Shown here in pieces: positions 24,360-36,932 of a stretch of 64,000 bases of DNA. Position 1 is the stretch's first letter, and the number at the start of each line of letters is the position of its first letter. The stretch is from Raphanus sativus (Eukaryota; Streptophyta; Magnoliopsida; Brassicales; Brassicaceae): NCBI RefSeq assembly GCF_000801105.2, contig NC_079519.1:28805288-28869287 (forward strand), in the 5' to 3' direction. Under the pieces are notes generated by a model, which worked only from the letters and a program-made list of their open reading frames with translations, did not search any database and was not told where the DNA came from. The position numbers and the translations under genes were made by a program.

Positions 24360-24621
24360 TGTGGAACTCAATGAATGAAAAACAGAACACAATCAACAAG
24401 AACTTGCTCTTCTTATTAATCTCAAACTTGCTTTAGAAAATACTCTCAAAACTAAAGCTCATAAACCCCTTACGTTGGATGCCACACTTTGGCAACTCAT
24501 TTATACAAGACACAAGACAATTAGATAACTCCTAAAAGTCAGGAACCCTAGATTCATTCTAATCCATATCTCGGTAGAATGTATATCTTGTATCTCAAGT
24601 TTATTTCAAGCTTATCCAACA
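24360..24621 (-). repeat. 5' LTR of Copia element 2
   Basis: Identical by eye to the other LTR. It is bounded outside by the target duplication CTAAC at 24622-24626. Confidence 0.95.
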
Positions 24622-24626
24622 CTAAC

Positions 24627-25128
24627 AACTGAATTATTGACCACATGAAATGTAATATATGGTGACAAGACTTGAAATCTCCACACTTTTTTTTTTTTTT
24701 TTGAGCAACCTCCACTCAACTTTTTTAATTCTAAAGTGAGCCGTTCATTGGTTCGACAATATTATTATTGTGTTCATTATCTAAAAAAAAAAAGTTTAGA
24801 GGACAAAGTTTCAACGACAACTACCAACTTTGTGATATGGAAAATTAGATAAAGCAAATACGATTATATGAAATCTTCTTCCCGCAATTGACGGTTTAGA
24901 AACACAGAATATAAGACGAAAGAAAAAGCACTACTTTAACATACTTAACAGACATGAAAAAACATTATTTGACAGACAATGAAAACATTATTTGACAGAC
25001 ATGAAAACCATTAATGTTTGTAGGAAGACATCATGCATTTCTTATGTTAAATACGTAATAAAATTGTCAACTAAAGAGCAATGAGCAAACCTGTTATCAA
25101 TAATAAATCTTATACAGTAATGAAATAA
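24627..25128. other. AT-rich spacer between Copia element 2 and the CACTA element
   Basis: No gene is seen. A short direct repeat (ACATTATTTGACAGACA) occurs twice near 24960-25000. Confidence 0.5.
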
Positions 25129-28100
25129 CACTACAACAAATATGGACATTGATAGCAGACGATTAGCGCTATGTTAATATTTTAATAGCGTTTTTATAAA
25201 TGCTATTACATCCACCGCTATAATAGGATGACAGGTTATGATAGCGTTTTTATCAAGTGCTATAATAGAGTAACATATAATAGCATATTTGTTGATGCTA
25301 TTTTTTATTTATTAATAACACATGAATCGTGCTATATTAAACTATATAATAGTGGATATACGTTGCTATAAATAATTTATTTGTAGCTATATTTCGTTGC
25401 TATGATGATAGCCCATTTTTGGTGTGATTATTTTATGTTTAGTAGCACTGATATTGAATTGTATATATCTCTATTTAAATAAAAATATTACTTAAATTAT
25501 TAATTAATATATTTTAATCCAAATTAAAATTAAAATTGATTTTTATATAATTGATAATTGGTTTTAAAAAGTTAATATATTATTTAAAAATTGTTTACAA
25601 ATGCCGGTTTAATTATTAAACTCGGTTTCAGACAAATTCGGTTTAGAAAACAAAATCTAAACCGTTCACAAAAAAATCTAAATCTAAACATAATTAACCC
25701 TAACTAAACCTAATTAACTTCTTCAGTCTCCGCCGCTGCTCGCATCTCCACTCACGACCATGCTGCTCGGATCGCCACCGCACGACCAACACCGGCTTAC
25801 ACCACCGCTGCACCACGCTTGACCGGAGACGAGTCTGCCGCGCCTCACACCAATGCCTCTCTTTCACTGCTCCTTAATAAATCTGTATACAAAACAAAAC
25901 TCAATTAATCATAAGTTTATTAGAAGATGACGAGAAGAAGAGAGCAGATAAGAGAAATGTGAAGTGAGTTGACCTGTGGTGCTCGAGTCTTCTGTTTGTT
26001 TCCAACCGGAGTGGTGGTGGTGACGAGCGCCTCGTTGGTGGGGGTGACGAGCATGTCGGTGACTGTAGTGGTGGTGAAGAGTGCGAAAAATCGAAGGGAA
26101 TAGTGGTGGCGGTGGTGGTGACGATTTCGTCGGCTCCGATAAGTGTAAAAGGACGAAGCTTTCTTTTGATCAAAACTTAGAGATGAAGAGAATAAAGAAG
26201 ATCGATGAGAGGAAGCAGGGTAGAGAAAATGTGTGAGAGAAGAACTACGAGAGATATCTTTTAACCTTATGAATTCTTGTCCATTAGATTTAGGATAATC
26301 AACGGTTGTGATTAAAAGAAAGACTGATCTGCATCCTTGTATATGATTGGTCCATTTGTAGTTAAATAATAAAAAACTCGATTAAGTTATATCCGTTAGA
26401 TTGAGATCAATCAACGGTGGAGTTGATATGTTAGTTATCCTCACCATTCTTCCTTATTAGTCAAAGTTTTTTCTCTTTTTTTTTATTTTTTTCTGCTTTT
26501 TCTTTGTTATACTGTTTTTTTTTTAAATTAAAAAAATTTGGATCTTTAAAATTTTAATAACTGATGTTAATAATCTTATATTAGATTAATGATTTTGTAT
26601 ACAGAGTTCAAGTTTGGGTTTGGAGTTTTAATATAGGGTTTGAGATTTAAAATTCAACTTAAAAGTCTATAAATATTAGAATTATTGAAATGTATAGTTT
26701 ATAATTTGGAGTGCGTATATAGTTTTATATATATATATATATATTATATATATATATGCCAATCTCCGTCTAATAACATCACACTAAACATACAAACCCC
26801 TAAACTATTATTGTTTAAGAAATACAATTTAGGGTATATAATCATGGTTTTGGAATTTTGAATCAGATATATAGTCGGAGATTAAATTTTTCAAAAATTA
26901 CTAAACTTAGAATTTTATATTTAATTATTGCTTTTAAATTATTAATAAATATAATTTTCTCAAACAAAACACAAGTAAATCATAAAATAGCATGTAACTT
27001 TCATTAAATTTTAAAACATACAAAGTCAATACATGAAAACATGATCATAAAGCAAAAGACATTGACACTCATCGATGAGTTTGGATACGAAGTTGCAGAG
27101 ACTGCAAAGTATCACAAGAATACAAAACCAAGTTCAATTTCATAATCTCTCTCGCTTGAGATGATACATTTTCCAGTGGCCTTCCAGTAGTGGCTCGATT
27201 CACCCTACTTCCACTCGGACACTTCGATGAAGCATACGTAATGCTCTGTTGATGATACCAGTCGTTAGTTTAAGGGAGTGAAGCTGGAATCATCTTAGAA
27301 ACGTAGAGCATGAGAGGGCCATTTGGATCATAGTTCCTGATGGCAGTGGCATACGATCATCAAGGGGACCTTCATACAAGTTCTCAACACGGTTCCTTTG
27401 TGCAGTATGGGGAGATGGAAGGTGAAAAATCATCATCTCAAGAAGTGCAGTACTTGCAGGGAGCCACGTTTGTATGGCACGCTTCATCAAAGGTTTTACC
27501 CATGAGCTCCTTCTCATCAGACTTCATCTGAACACCAATCTTCTGCAACATAGGCCACAACATGTCCTTATGGTCATTCATGCAAGTAGCAATGATTTGC
27601 TTGTTGGGTTCATAACAGAACTGGACAAACCCACGCATGCAGATAGCAGAACCGGTGTTTTTGCTGCTCCACTTTCTGGTGGCAGGGTCAAAGAAATTCT
27701 CACCCCACAGCCTCTTCATTATTTTAGTCTCATCAACACCAAACTAAAAGACCAGTAATCCACCGATATTGGGTCTTCAATCAAAAGACCAGGAGAAGAC
27801 ACTGAATTATAAAGGAGAGAAGTAATCTGTATTAAGAGACAAATAAAAAAAGAGAGCTAGTATTTTACATTTGGCTTTGATAACAAATCGCAAAGCTCTA
27901 GGAGAGACTAGTGGAGCAGAAACGAAGCTGAAGCTATACGGAACAGCTTCATGAATTCGTCAGACACTGAGGAGCCGCCAACTGAGAGACACGGAGTAAA
28001 CAAGTTAGGGTTAGGAGCCACTCTTTGAGTTGGAACAGAGTCGACAAACGGAGGTTGAGATCCAAAACTACAAGTTGTACGGACAGATCTGAGAAGGGAA

Positions 28101-28680
28101 AGAATAAAAGAGATGACAGATCCGACTGTTCTGGTGGGTCTGGAGGGATTGGTGGCTCTGGAGGTTCTCACGGTGGTACATAGAGCAGCGGGAGATGGTG
28201 GTGCCACTGCCAGACGAAGCGGTGGCAGCGACGTCACCGGCGAGATCTGAGTTTGGTCGAAAACTCAGTGAAAGAGGATGGAGACATCCATCATTATCAT
28301 GACCAGTACGTTCTCCATCGTTTTCGTTTATCACCACCATTAAAAAAATAGCTTAAGAAAAAAGTAGTCTTTTATCTTTTTTCTTGGAGACGAAGAAGAC
28401 GACAAAACAAGACAATGTTTTGTTGTTGTTTTTTTCTAATTCTATGAAAACCTACGATTTTGATATTTGGCAGCGAAAACCCTTTTATTTTCCTAAGTGT
28501 TGACGCTAATTGGAAAAACTATGATGATTTGTGACTTTTTAATTTTCGTTTACTGATTTTTGGGCATAGCATAATTATAATGCTGTAACTTTGATATCCA
28601 GACTTTCAATTACCTTTCCATAGCAGTTACGAAAATTGTGCTATTATAATCTGCTATCAATACACATATTTGTTGTAGTG
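25129..28680. mobile_element. Non-autonomous CACTA (En/Spm) element, 3.55 kb
   Basis: The left end reads CACTACAACAAATATGGACA and the right end, complemented, CACTACAACAAATATGTGTA; both continue with TTGATAGCAG. The 3-bp duplication TAA flanks it at 25126-25128 and 28681-28683. Both subterminal regions (25145-25430 and 28560-28670) contain many short ATAGC/GCTAT motifs, the likely transposase-binding repeats. No transposase is visible. The interior carries a broken elongation factor 2 segment and Pro/Ser/Thr-rich open stretches near 25900-26170 and 27910-28340 that I cannot assign. Tracts of AT dinucleotides occur at about 26724-26758. Confidence 0.92.
27269..27748 (-). pseudogene. Captured fragment of translation elongation factor 2 (EF-2)
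   Basis: On the minus strand the sequence reads, in order, FGVDETKIMKRLWGENFFDP, then [63 protein letters not shown] and finally [14 protein letters not shown]. This is a nearly collinear match to a central part of plant EF-2, the GTPase of cytosolic translocation, around the end of the G domain and start of domain II. Frameshifts after ELMGK and after EGPLDD break it, and the GTP-binding motifs and C-terminal domains are absent. It lies inside the CACTA element, so it is best explained as a gene fragment picked up by the transposon. Confidence 0.88.
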
Positions 28681-28683
28681 TAA

Positions 28684-29658
28684 ATAAGTTTGCAGTTAAT
28701 TCTTAAGAATATCTCCATTAGAAACACTAACATAATTCTTTCACTTGTAAAAAGGAATACAACTATATTATGTGGATGAATATATCATATAGCCGATAAG
28801 TTGCTCACACAAGAAACTCCAGTGATTATGCTTAAGCAAATAGACCAAACCTGATAACTCGAACTGAACCCGGTTCAATAAAAGTGGTATGGGTTGGATT
28901 TGGATTTTCATAAGAAACCGACTGGATCAGCAGATTTGGTGTCATAGATCTTCCGGACTATTTATATATGAGCCTGATCGAGTATATTCATAATGTGAGT
29001 CCATATTTCCTTCAAATCATATATTTCCCTTTTCATAAATTTATTTAATTACAAAACAGTGATATTTTCTCTACAGATTGGTGCATAAAATTATTCTCAA
29101 ATATTCACTCTGATTTTTTTATCCATTCAGCAATTTAAAACCAAAAACAATAAATTCAGAATCTTATATAGTTTCTTTGATTCCTCCAAATAAAACGCAC
29201 AAAATCTTCGTTCCCTTTCATCTCTTTTTCAGAGACTTCAAAAATTATTCATAGGTACTCGTAGTTTTTTCGGTGTACTCGATATGTACACAATATCATG
29301 AAGAAATTGATCTTTATTGTTCGGGTTTGTCGGGTTTGATTTGTTAGACAATGATTTGGAACTATTTTCTCGCATACATCCTATATTAAGTGTATATTCT
29401 TTGTTGTTAGCACAACGCTTGCAAATGTATATGATTTATTGTTAGTTCATTGGTCTCATTATATGGGTTCATGTTCGTACGTATATAATTTGCTGTTAGA
29501 TTGTTCTATGTACTCAGGTTTGTTTTTCTTTGCTGTTAATTAGCATATAGTATTTGTATATGAGTTTATTGTCTATGAGATTGTAATATGCATGAGTCGA
29601 ACAGTCAGTATAAGCCTAGCGATTTAAGGAAAAATTGGAGATTAAAAAAAAATTAGCA
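28684..29658. other. Intergenic spacer between CACTA element and Helitron 1
   Basis: AT-rich; 28850-28990 has GAACCCGGTTC-type sequence like decayed hAT repeats. No gene is seen. Confidence 0.5.
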
Positions 29659-31942
29659 TCTATATTACTATAAAGAAGACCTTGCTTCTCTCCTAGAGTG
29701 TCCACATGGGATGCCATGTCACAAATTCGAGTAACCTTGCTGTGACATCTGTCCCCTCCAAAAACGCAACGTTTCAGTAATACAGTAACTTCATGGGCTT
29801 CACTTGCGTGATGCGTGTTTGGGCTTTGGTGTTTTATTTTGTTTCTGGCCCGATAGAGTGTTCGTCCTCTCTAACCCTAATTTTGCTGCAGATGAGAAAC
29901 GAGCGTCCTCTTCATTTATCATGCGACGCCGACCACATGTCGTTTCCGCTTCTTCGCATTGATTGAAACGGTCTTAGTAAATGCTTTGTGATCAATCCGA
30001 ATGGTTCTCTCCCCCCACTATGTCATCTTCAATGCTTTTCCGATCTGAAAGGCGGTGGTGTTTGGGTATAAATATGGGTGATTATTTCTCTCTTCGTCTC
30101 ATCTTATCTCCCATATTTTATATCCCATAGTAATAGATCGTGTTATTGCTAATTCTAGAATTTTTTCCTCTGATCCGAAGGCCAGGAACGTTTGATGCGG
30201 TGGTAAACTCAGGGAGTGAATATGCTCTTATTGGATTGACAGGTTAAGCTTTAATATTTTTTCCGGCCGTACTTTTTTCAGCGTCTCTGTCGTGTTAAGT
30301 TTTTGTTACCAAATTCCTGGCTTGGTCTTTGTTTGCCATAAATAGATTACTTTTTATCTATAGATTACTTTTTATCTTCTCAGTCGTGTTCAATTGTTAG
30401 TACAAAATTTTCAGTTTTGTTTTATAGGTATAATTCTTTTTTTTTTCTTTTTTTTTTACAGGTACATTTCGGCCGCTGCACACTACTTCTTCTTACGCCT
30501 CTTAAACGGTGTCTCATGTAGCTGCATCGGCGGTTTGCGTATGCACTACCCAATGTCAGCTGGAGAGAAGAAAATCCAAGAGAGCCATGTTGAAGCAGAT
30601 CACATCGACATTATAGCTTTTGCCAAATCTGCACGTAATACTCTTAAGTCCTATATCATACACAAATTTAGAGACATAAAAAGAGGTCGTGCTTTTCTTT
30701 TTTTCTGTGTATACACTTGAATATGCAATAGGAGGAATTAAAAATATTTTTGTGTTGTTATTCTATGTTATCAGAAAATACAGAACTCTGAGCAAATAGT
30801 TGTTCTTCTTCTTTGATGTAGTTGAACACAATTTTGTATTTTTGAAATGACTTTTACGGCCAATATCATAAATACAACTTGCAATGAGTATTTACGGCTA
30901 TGTCTTTGAAAGACTCTTCTGGTGAAAATAATATATTAATATGGCTGTCCACTGAAAGTAATTTATTTGTATTTTGAGTGTTTACTGATTCTCATAACCT
31001 TTACAATATATCTATGAGCTTGATGTTGGTATGTAACAGTGACATGAAGGCTTTGAATTGCTTAATCTGTCTATCTAAATAAATAAAATGATTGTCAGTT
31101 TGTTTCTATAGAAACAGGTGTATGTTCCTAGATTACCCAAGAAAGAAGGCTACATGTACAATTTTATTCTGCAAAAGCTTCTTTAGGTATTTACAAGACT
31201 GTTTTTTATCCTGTGTTAGGTGTCTGAAATAAGAATCTAGCACCGTTGGTTATAGCAGATTTGCTAATTACTTTCTACTCTTATTTGCTTATGGCTAACA
31301 GGTGGTGGATATGATGCACAGTCTGAACAAACTTCAGGAAAGTTGTCTTTAAGAAAACACTGAAGCTAAATGCAAAGAGGAAAAACTAATTGTGGCCAAA
31401 ATCAGCATTGACTAAGTACACAACTCCTAGGATTGGATTGTAATGAAGTAGCATCTATTTTGTAAATATGAAATCACTCAGTTGTTATGTGATTTTAGTG
31501 TAGAAAGATATGAAATAAACAAACGTAACCGCAACTAAGAATTATTTTTACATCTTCAATATGACTAAACCTCCACAACTATTTTAGATCATAAATATAA
31601 AAAAAAAACAATTCACCCTTACAATGAAGACACACTCGAGCTTTACATTCATATGCTATGTATCGGTCAATCAAAATTTAATTTCCGTCTAAGACACATT
31701 CCGTAGTTATAAAATGGTTACCTGATCTTCTGCCCCTTTATACAACCATACGGTTTACAAATTTCAAAAGAAAATATACAGTTGTCTATTTTTTTATAAA
31801 TGCATAATAAATAAATAATGTACCTTAGTGATTTGATAAACATACACATAAGATTTCTTGAAAAAAAAAATTTATATCAAAAACAAACCTGTAAAATTAA
31901 CACAAACACATACATCCCGCCCGTAGGGCGGGCCGACCCTAG
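29659..31942 (+). mobile_element. Helitron 1, non-autonomous, 2.3 kb
   Basis: The element starts TCTATATTACTATAAAGAAG directly after an A and ends CTAG directly before a T (31943), as expected for insertion between A and T without target duplication. Near the 3' end is a 7-bp perfect stem, CCCGCCC-GTA-GGGCGGG (31916-31932), seven bases before the CTAG. No Rep/helicase gene is present. An open stretch around 30460-30720 could be captured DNA, but I cannot assign it. Confidence 0.82.
31916..31932 (+). other. 3'-terminal hairpin of Helitron 1
   Basis: A seven-base GC stem with loop GTA acts as the termination signal of rolling-circle transposition in this family and lies seven bases before the terminal CTAG. 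Confidence 0.85.
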
Positions 31943-31979
31943 TAACTGTATATATCTTTAGTTTTTGTTCCAAAATTAT

Positions 31980-32060
31980 TTGAAGATACCGTGGTCTAGT
32001 GGTAACTGCACAAGTTTCAATACATAACGTTTCAAATTCGAGTATAGCATTACAAGTTTT
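31980..32060 (+). mobile_element. Degenerate tRNA-derived SINE-like sequence
   Basis: TGGTCTAGTGGTAA (about 31991) resembles an RNA polymerase III A box, and TTTCAAATTCGAG (about 32029) resembles a B box, about 38 bases apart. No tRNA cloverleaf can be formed with confidence, and tail and target duplication were not found. Confidence 0.4.
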
Positions 32061-32269
32061 GTCCTTTTTGTGAATTTTAATGAGTGGCATTCTTATACCA
32101 TCACCTTTTTCCTTGTGATAGGTTTAGGTTTTCTGCAAAATTCCGTTTTTTTTGCCAAATATTTGAATATCATATAAATATGAAATTGTTTTGTAAACTT
32201 TACAAAAATTGAAAACAAGATGAGGTTCACCTTAGCAAAAGGAATAAAAACAAAGTGAAGCTCATTTTA

Positions 32270-32995
32270 CTAAAAAGGTTTCCAGTCATTCCTCAGCCAT
32301 GATAGCATGAGAGTCTTGAAATTCCTTTTATGCTGTTTCCCCAATATTGTGTCCCTGATATTACGGTCGATAAGCTTGCAAATCGTTTGAGGAGTTGACG
32401 AGATGCCTTCATGTAGTCTCTTGTCTCTTGTTCCTTCATGAGAATTGGTGTGGGATAACCATTCCATGAAAGCGGTCCAAGACATAAAGCATGAAGGGGT
32501 ATAACCGAGCCTTCTGAGAATCAGTTCCTATATCTGTACACTTACCTCGCAGCGAAGCAGGAGGTGATCTCTAGACTCTGGAGCAGAGTAGCAGAGACAG
32601 CAATTCGGTGTTGTACAAAGTCCACAGTTGAAGAGGCGAGCACGGGAGGGCATTCTGTCATGCTGAGCAATCCACATGAGGAAAGCATGACGTGGAGTGC
32701 ATGATTTGAACCAAATACTGTCAGCCCAAGTTCGAGAGGCAGAGAACTTCGATAGTGGGTCATCTTCAACCATCCAAATAAATTCATCACATGCCTGAGA
32801 CTGAGATGGGAGTGGAGTACCAGTAAAGATGAAAGTGCAGGCTCTCTGCCTCCGGTGACCTTGCTCCTCTAAGGTTCCAACCTGTGTCATTACACGCATC
32901 TGCCACCGAAGCAAATAGAGGTACAGAGAGCTCTCGAGGGCCCCCGGTTCCGAAAAGAATAAGCCGACCGAGCGGAGACCAATCATCCCCACCAA
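32270..32995 (-). pseudogene. LINE reverse-transcriptase C-terminal fragment
   Basis: A minus-strand frame (32995-32528) contains ADSIWFKSCTPRHAFLMWIA, then RLFNCGLC and SAPESRDHLLLRCE. This is the zinc-binding domain that follows the reverse transcriptase in plant L1-type LINEs. The next frame (32485-32270) continues with DRNIRDTILGKQHKRNFKTL, matching the usual end of such proteins, so a frameshift separates them. The upstream endonuclease and polymerase are missing, as expected for a 5'-truncated copy. Confidence 0.8.
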
Positions 32996-33001
32996 AAGCT
33001 G

Positions 33002-33536
33002 ATGTTCATTCCGTTTCCCAATTCTGCTTTTAGGAAACCTGAAGCAAGAGGACGTAAGTTAAGGAGTGATCTTCATGTCCACGATCCTGCTTTTTCAGCG
33101 TCAAGACTCCACAGATTCTCACTGCCAATTTTGTACTTCCTGATCCAATTCTGTACTCCACAGATTCTCACTGCAAAATTCTTTTTGCTGCCGTCAACTA
33201 TAGAATAACCAAAATTCACTAAATCCATGAATTTTCTGGTTCTTTTCACATCAAATTCCTGTATCTGTTTTTTGTATTTTTAGTTTCTTTTTGTTAAACT
33301 TTATTTTTAGTTCATCTTTTCACAAACCAAGATTTTCTTGATCAAACGGAACTAATACATGCTTTTAGTAGATCGCCGTAAAATGAGTATCAATACTTTT
33401 TGGCTGAACATATCTTTACAGATTGATAAACGTTTAATCTCATTTTATATATTTTTCTAATCATTTTCAATCTTCACAGTTTTTTTTGGACGTTTTCAAG
33501 TTTTGGTTGTGGTGGGCGTGGCCATGATTACGCAGC
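33002..33536. other. Intergenic spacer before a hAT element
   Basis: No gene is seen. CACAGATTCTCACTGC occurs twice (about 33109 and 33158), a small local duplication. Confidence 0.4.
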
Positions 33537-33544
33537 CGTGCCGC

Positions 33545-34087
33545 TAGAACTGGGTTGCGGGTCAAACCCGCCCCGTTTGACCCGCCAACCCACGGATTGA
33601 GTAATTTTTTTTCAAAATCTTTTTGACCCGTCTGACCCGCATGAAGAAACTACCAAACCCGCATCCGCCCCGCTTAAATCCGCAGGTGATCCGCTAGATA
33701 CGCGGATAATATTAATAATAATAAAAAAATAATTATTTTAAATATTTTTAATTAAAAATAATAATAATAATCGAGTTATAATTAAAAATAAAAAATAGAA
33801 TTTTCTTAAATTTAAAAAAATATTTTAAATTTCCAATTAAATTAAATAAAATAATTTTATTTTTATTAAAAATAATATTTTTCTTTAATTTTTTTATTTA
33901 CTTTTTTGCGGATTGGCGGGCACTCGCGATTAAATTTTGGCTGATCCACACCTGTCCTGCGTTAAAATCACTCGACCCGCATCCACACCTGCGAACGATT
34001 TTTTTTTAAATCGCTCGATCTGCACCCATTCTGCGGCGGATCAAACGGGGCAGGGTCCGCAGATAATAAGTCAAATTTCCAGCTCTA
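33545..34087. mobile_element. Non-autonomous hAT element, 543 bp
   Basis: The left end is TAGAACTGGGTTGCGGGTC and the right end, complemented, TAGAGCTGGAAATTTGAC, matching the TAG(A/G)GCTGG type of hAT termini. The 8-bp duplication CGTGCCGC flanks it (33537-33544 and 34088-34095). Both ends are rich in GACCCGC motifs. The middle is extremely AT-rich. Confidence 0.85.
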
Positions 34088-34135
34088 CGTGCCGCTACTG
34101 ATTTTGGTCCCTTCTGCATTTTACAGGTTTTCTTA

Positions 34136-34502
34136 GGGGGGTGTATTCAACTGAGAGTTTCAGGTGATTTGTATTAAAATGACAAATCCACTGTTATTCA
34201 AACATGAATTTTAAAAACTCATTTAAAATCTACTGTTATTGAACTTGACATTTCGTAAAGTACTCTGAAATCCACTGTTATTGAAAATATTTTAAGTTGT
34301 GGGATTTTAAAGTTTTGAGGTGATTTTAGGGTGTTTGGGTGGAGTTTCTTAGTTAAAAAAAATAAAACTCAAATCCCATTGTTTTAGGTGATATTCTAGA
34401 GTAGTTTAACAAAAATCACCTAAATCTCTACAACTTATTAAAATCATCTAAAACTCCATTAAAAATCAATTCACATCAAATGCTAGATTGAATACATCCT
34501 CC
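34136..34502. mobile_element. MITE with GGGGGTGTATTCAA termini, 367 bp
   Basis: The left end GGGGGGTGTATTCAACT and the complemented right end GGAGGATGTATTCAATC are inverted repeats, and the flanks share TA. Interior motifs such as AAATCCACTGTTATT repeat several times. The termini suggest a PIF/Harbinger-type MITE, although only TA is clearly duplicated. Confidence 0.7.
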
Positions 34503-35308
34503 TAAAAGACATTGTCTGCTCTAATTACTAAAAACAACCAATTACAAAAATTATTAGTCATTAAACAAAGTATTTTAATATTATTTCTGTAAACAAATAC
34601 ATAATTGTTATACATTTTTTTTGAAAGAAACCGTGCTCTTTATCTTTTGGGAAAAGGAAAAGTAGATTCTCCTTAGCTTTTGTTTCACTAAGATTGAGTA
34701 TGTTGTCGCCTTATGGGGGCTAGAGAGGACAAAAGATATATCTAGAGATATCATGCCCAAACGCTAAGGAGGGAAAGGAAATCTAAAAGATAATAAAACC
34801 AAATATTTTCTCGCAAAAACAAAAACTAGGTTTGACAGTCCAAAATGAGAAGATAATAGTAGTTTTCTGGTTTGATTGTTGTGGAATGATTTGATGCACA
34901 ATTGATAAGCCTGGAGATCTGATTCCCCGGACGATTCAAGTTTAGTGTGGTTATTCATTGAGCACTCGCATTCTTTAATGTTTCAGTTCTTGGGGAAAAA
35001 CTACACAACAGAATGGGAGGAGCTTCTCTCGCTTCTGCGTCACCAGTATTTTAATCGCTTCAAACTCTTTTTGTTTGGTTACACTTTCTAAGCGACGATA
35101 TATCGTAATTTGGCGGGAAAGCAACAGTTGAGGACATGGTGAAAAGCCAAATATCGTGGACTTGACAAGGCCTGATCATCGACATGATATCTTCTCTGTG
35201 TGAGCAAGGACAGACGATGTATAAGGGTGGCCTGCCGTTGTGTTTGCTACTCGCTAGCTTAGGAAAAATCAAATGATAAAACTTATCTAAAATCTTTGTT
35301 CTTTTTAA
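34503..35308. other. Intergenic spacer
   Basis: Open frames near 34764-34958 and 35060-35272 on the minus strand match nothing I know. No gene is called. Confidence 0.4.
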
Positions 35309-36932
35309 TCTATCTTATTAAAACAGAAACATTATAACTTCTTCTAAGTAGATTTTTAAATTGGACATCACATTATTATTCTTAGTCTAACCTTCATTTA
35401 AATATTTCCTTAAAGAGTTTAATATCAACTATCTATCATTTAACTCCACTATAAGATCTATGTCTATGCATCTATTAAATAAAATATATGTTTTTTTCGT
35501 TAGAGATTAGAGTATACTCACATGATCATATTTATATTATATCATAGTAAAAATATAATAATCTCTCTCCTTTATTATAGTCAAATGAATACAATAAATG
35601 TCTCCAATATAAATATAACACGAGTCTAAGTTCTTAAAAATAAAAATAAAAATAGATAGGAACAAAAATAAATATTACACATGTTATTAAAAATATAAAT
35701 ATTACACGAGTAGGTTGACAAAAAAATACAAATATTACGCTAATCCTTTTTTTCCATCAACTTATACAAACTTAAACTGAGTAGGTTGACAAAAAGATAC
35801 AAATATTACATGAATCCTTTTTTTTACACGAATCCTTAGCCAATCATTATACAATTTTGACTTTTTGGTCTAGTTATTTCCTAAACAATTGATTCAGTTA
35901 ACCAAATAATTTAAGAACACGTTTCCTCCCATCATTAAACTATAATTATCTTAAACACAAAACCCCTTTTAATTAAAAAACAATTATTTGGAATCAAATA
36001 CTGATGAATCTTAAAATTTTAAATAGCTTGATGCAGAACTTTTGAAACTCAATAATAAAGATATCAGAACACATTTTCTTAGATGTTCAAATAATCGAGG
36101 TTTGCTTTGAATATACACTAAATAGAATATACTAACGTATATTCTTACTTAAATAACAGAAACATCAATTTATACTTAAAAACGATTATTGGAAACTTTT
36201 TCACCAAATTGAGTCTACTATACCTAAAATCTCGGTTACAATCAAATATTCACAATCAAATTGTCAGATTTGAAAAATCATGAATATGGAAAATCCTCTT
36301 CTCCAAGTTTATTCTACTATACATAAAATCTCGATGTCAAGAGATTTTATATTTATTATATCTGACTTAATAGATTAGAAAATATTCATTTTCTCCCACT
36401 AAAATGTGTGTACAAGTACTTGTCTTCGTATTCATCATTGGACATTCACAAAACTTTTAGAAAAAATCCCAAAAAGCACAATGTCAAAACCAAATCGTAT
36501 TGGTTGATATTATATTAGTGTTTTCACTATACAATTACAATATAATATCTTTAAATTAATAATCTATAAATTAATATCTCTATAAATTAGTATAATTTCA
36601 TAGTCTCAAATTGAGTTTTTGGTTCAATTAGTATCTCGATAAATTAATAATTTCTATAAATTAATAAAAAAATATAGTTTTGGTATAGTCCCGACATTAT
36701 TAATTTATAGAGGTTTCACTTTATATCTCTAATACACCAATGAAAAATTATTAATAGGAAAAACAGTTTTAAAATTGTTCTTAAACAATATGTTTTAGAC
36801 AAACTCAAAATTATATAAAACCACATTATGTGAAAAAGACAAATTCCAAATTGTATCAACTATTATAAAATATATGTTTTATGTTAAAAATAAAAAAGTA
36901 AAATCCGCGCGGTCGCGCGGGTCATGATCTGG
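35309..36932 (+). mobile_element. Helitron 2, non-autonomous, 1.6 kb
   Basis: The element starts TCTATCTTATTAAAACAGAA after an A, a form very common for Brassicaceae Helitrons. It ends ATCTGG before a T (36933), a CTRR-type end. A GC hairpin, CCGCGCG-GT-CGCGCGG (36905-36920), stands about nine bases before the end. The interior is AT-rich and shows no coding sequence. Confidence 0.78.

Larger units (their letters stand above)
19960..24621 (-). mobile_element. Full-length, apparently intact Ty1/Copia retrotransposon (element 2)
   Basis: The element is 4662 bp, with 262-bp LTRs at 19960-20221 and 24360-24621 and target duplication CTAAC at 19955-19959 and 24622-24626. The LTRs begin TG and end CA, and I found no difference between them reading base by base. 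The coding frame has no break. By structure it is a very young insertion, possibly still able to move. Its protein is clearly related to that of element 1, but the LTRs are dissimilar apart from the shared AAGCTTATCCAACA end. Confidence 0.97.

Noticed and set aside
30394..30720. Possible captured metallopeptidase (OMA1/M48-like) exon in Helitron 1
   Set aside because: Only the short run EADHI with a few scattered matches recalls the family; the HExxH zinc motif is absent, so the similarity may be chance.
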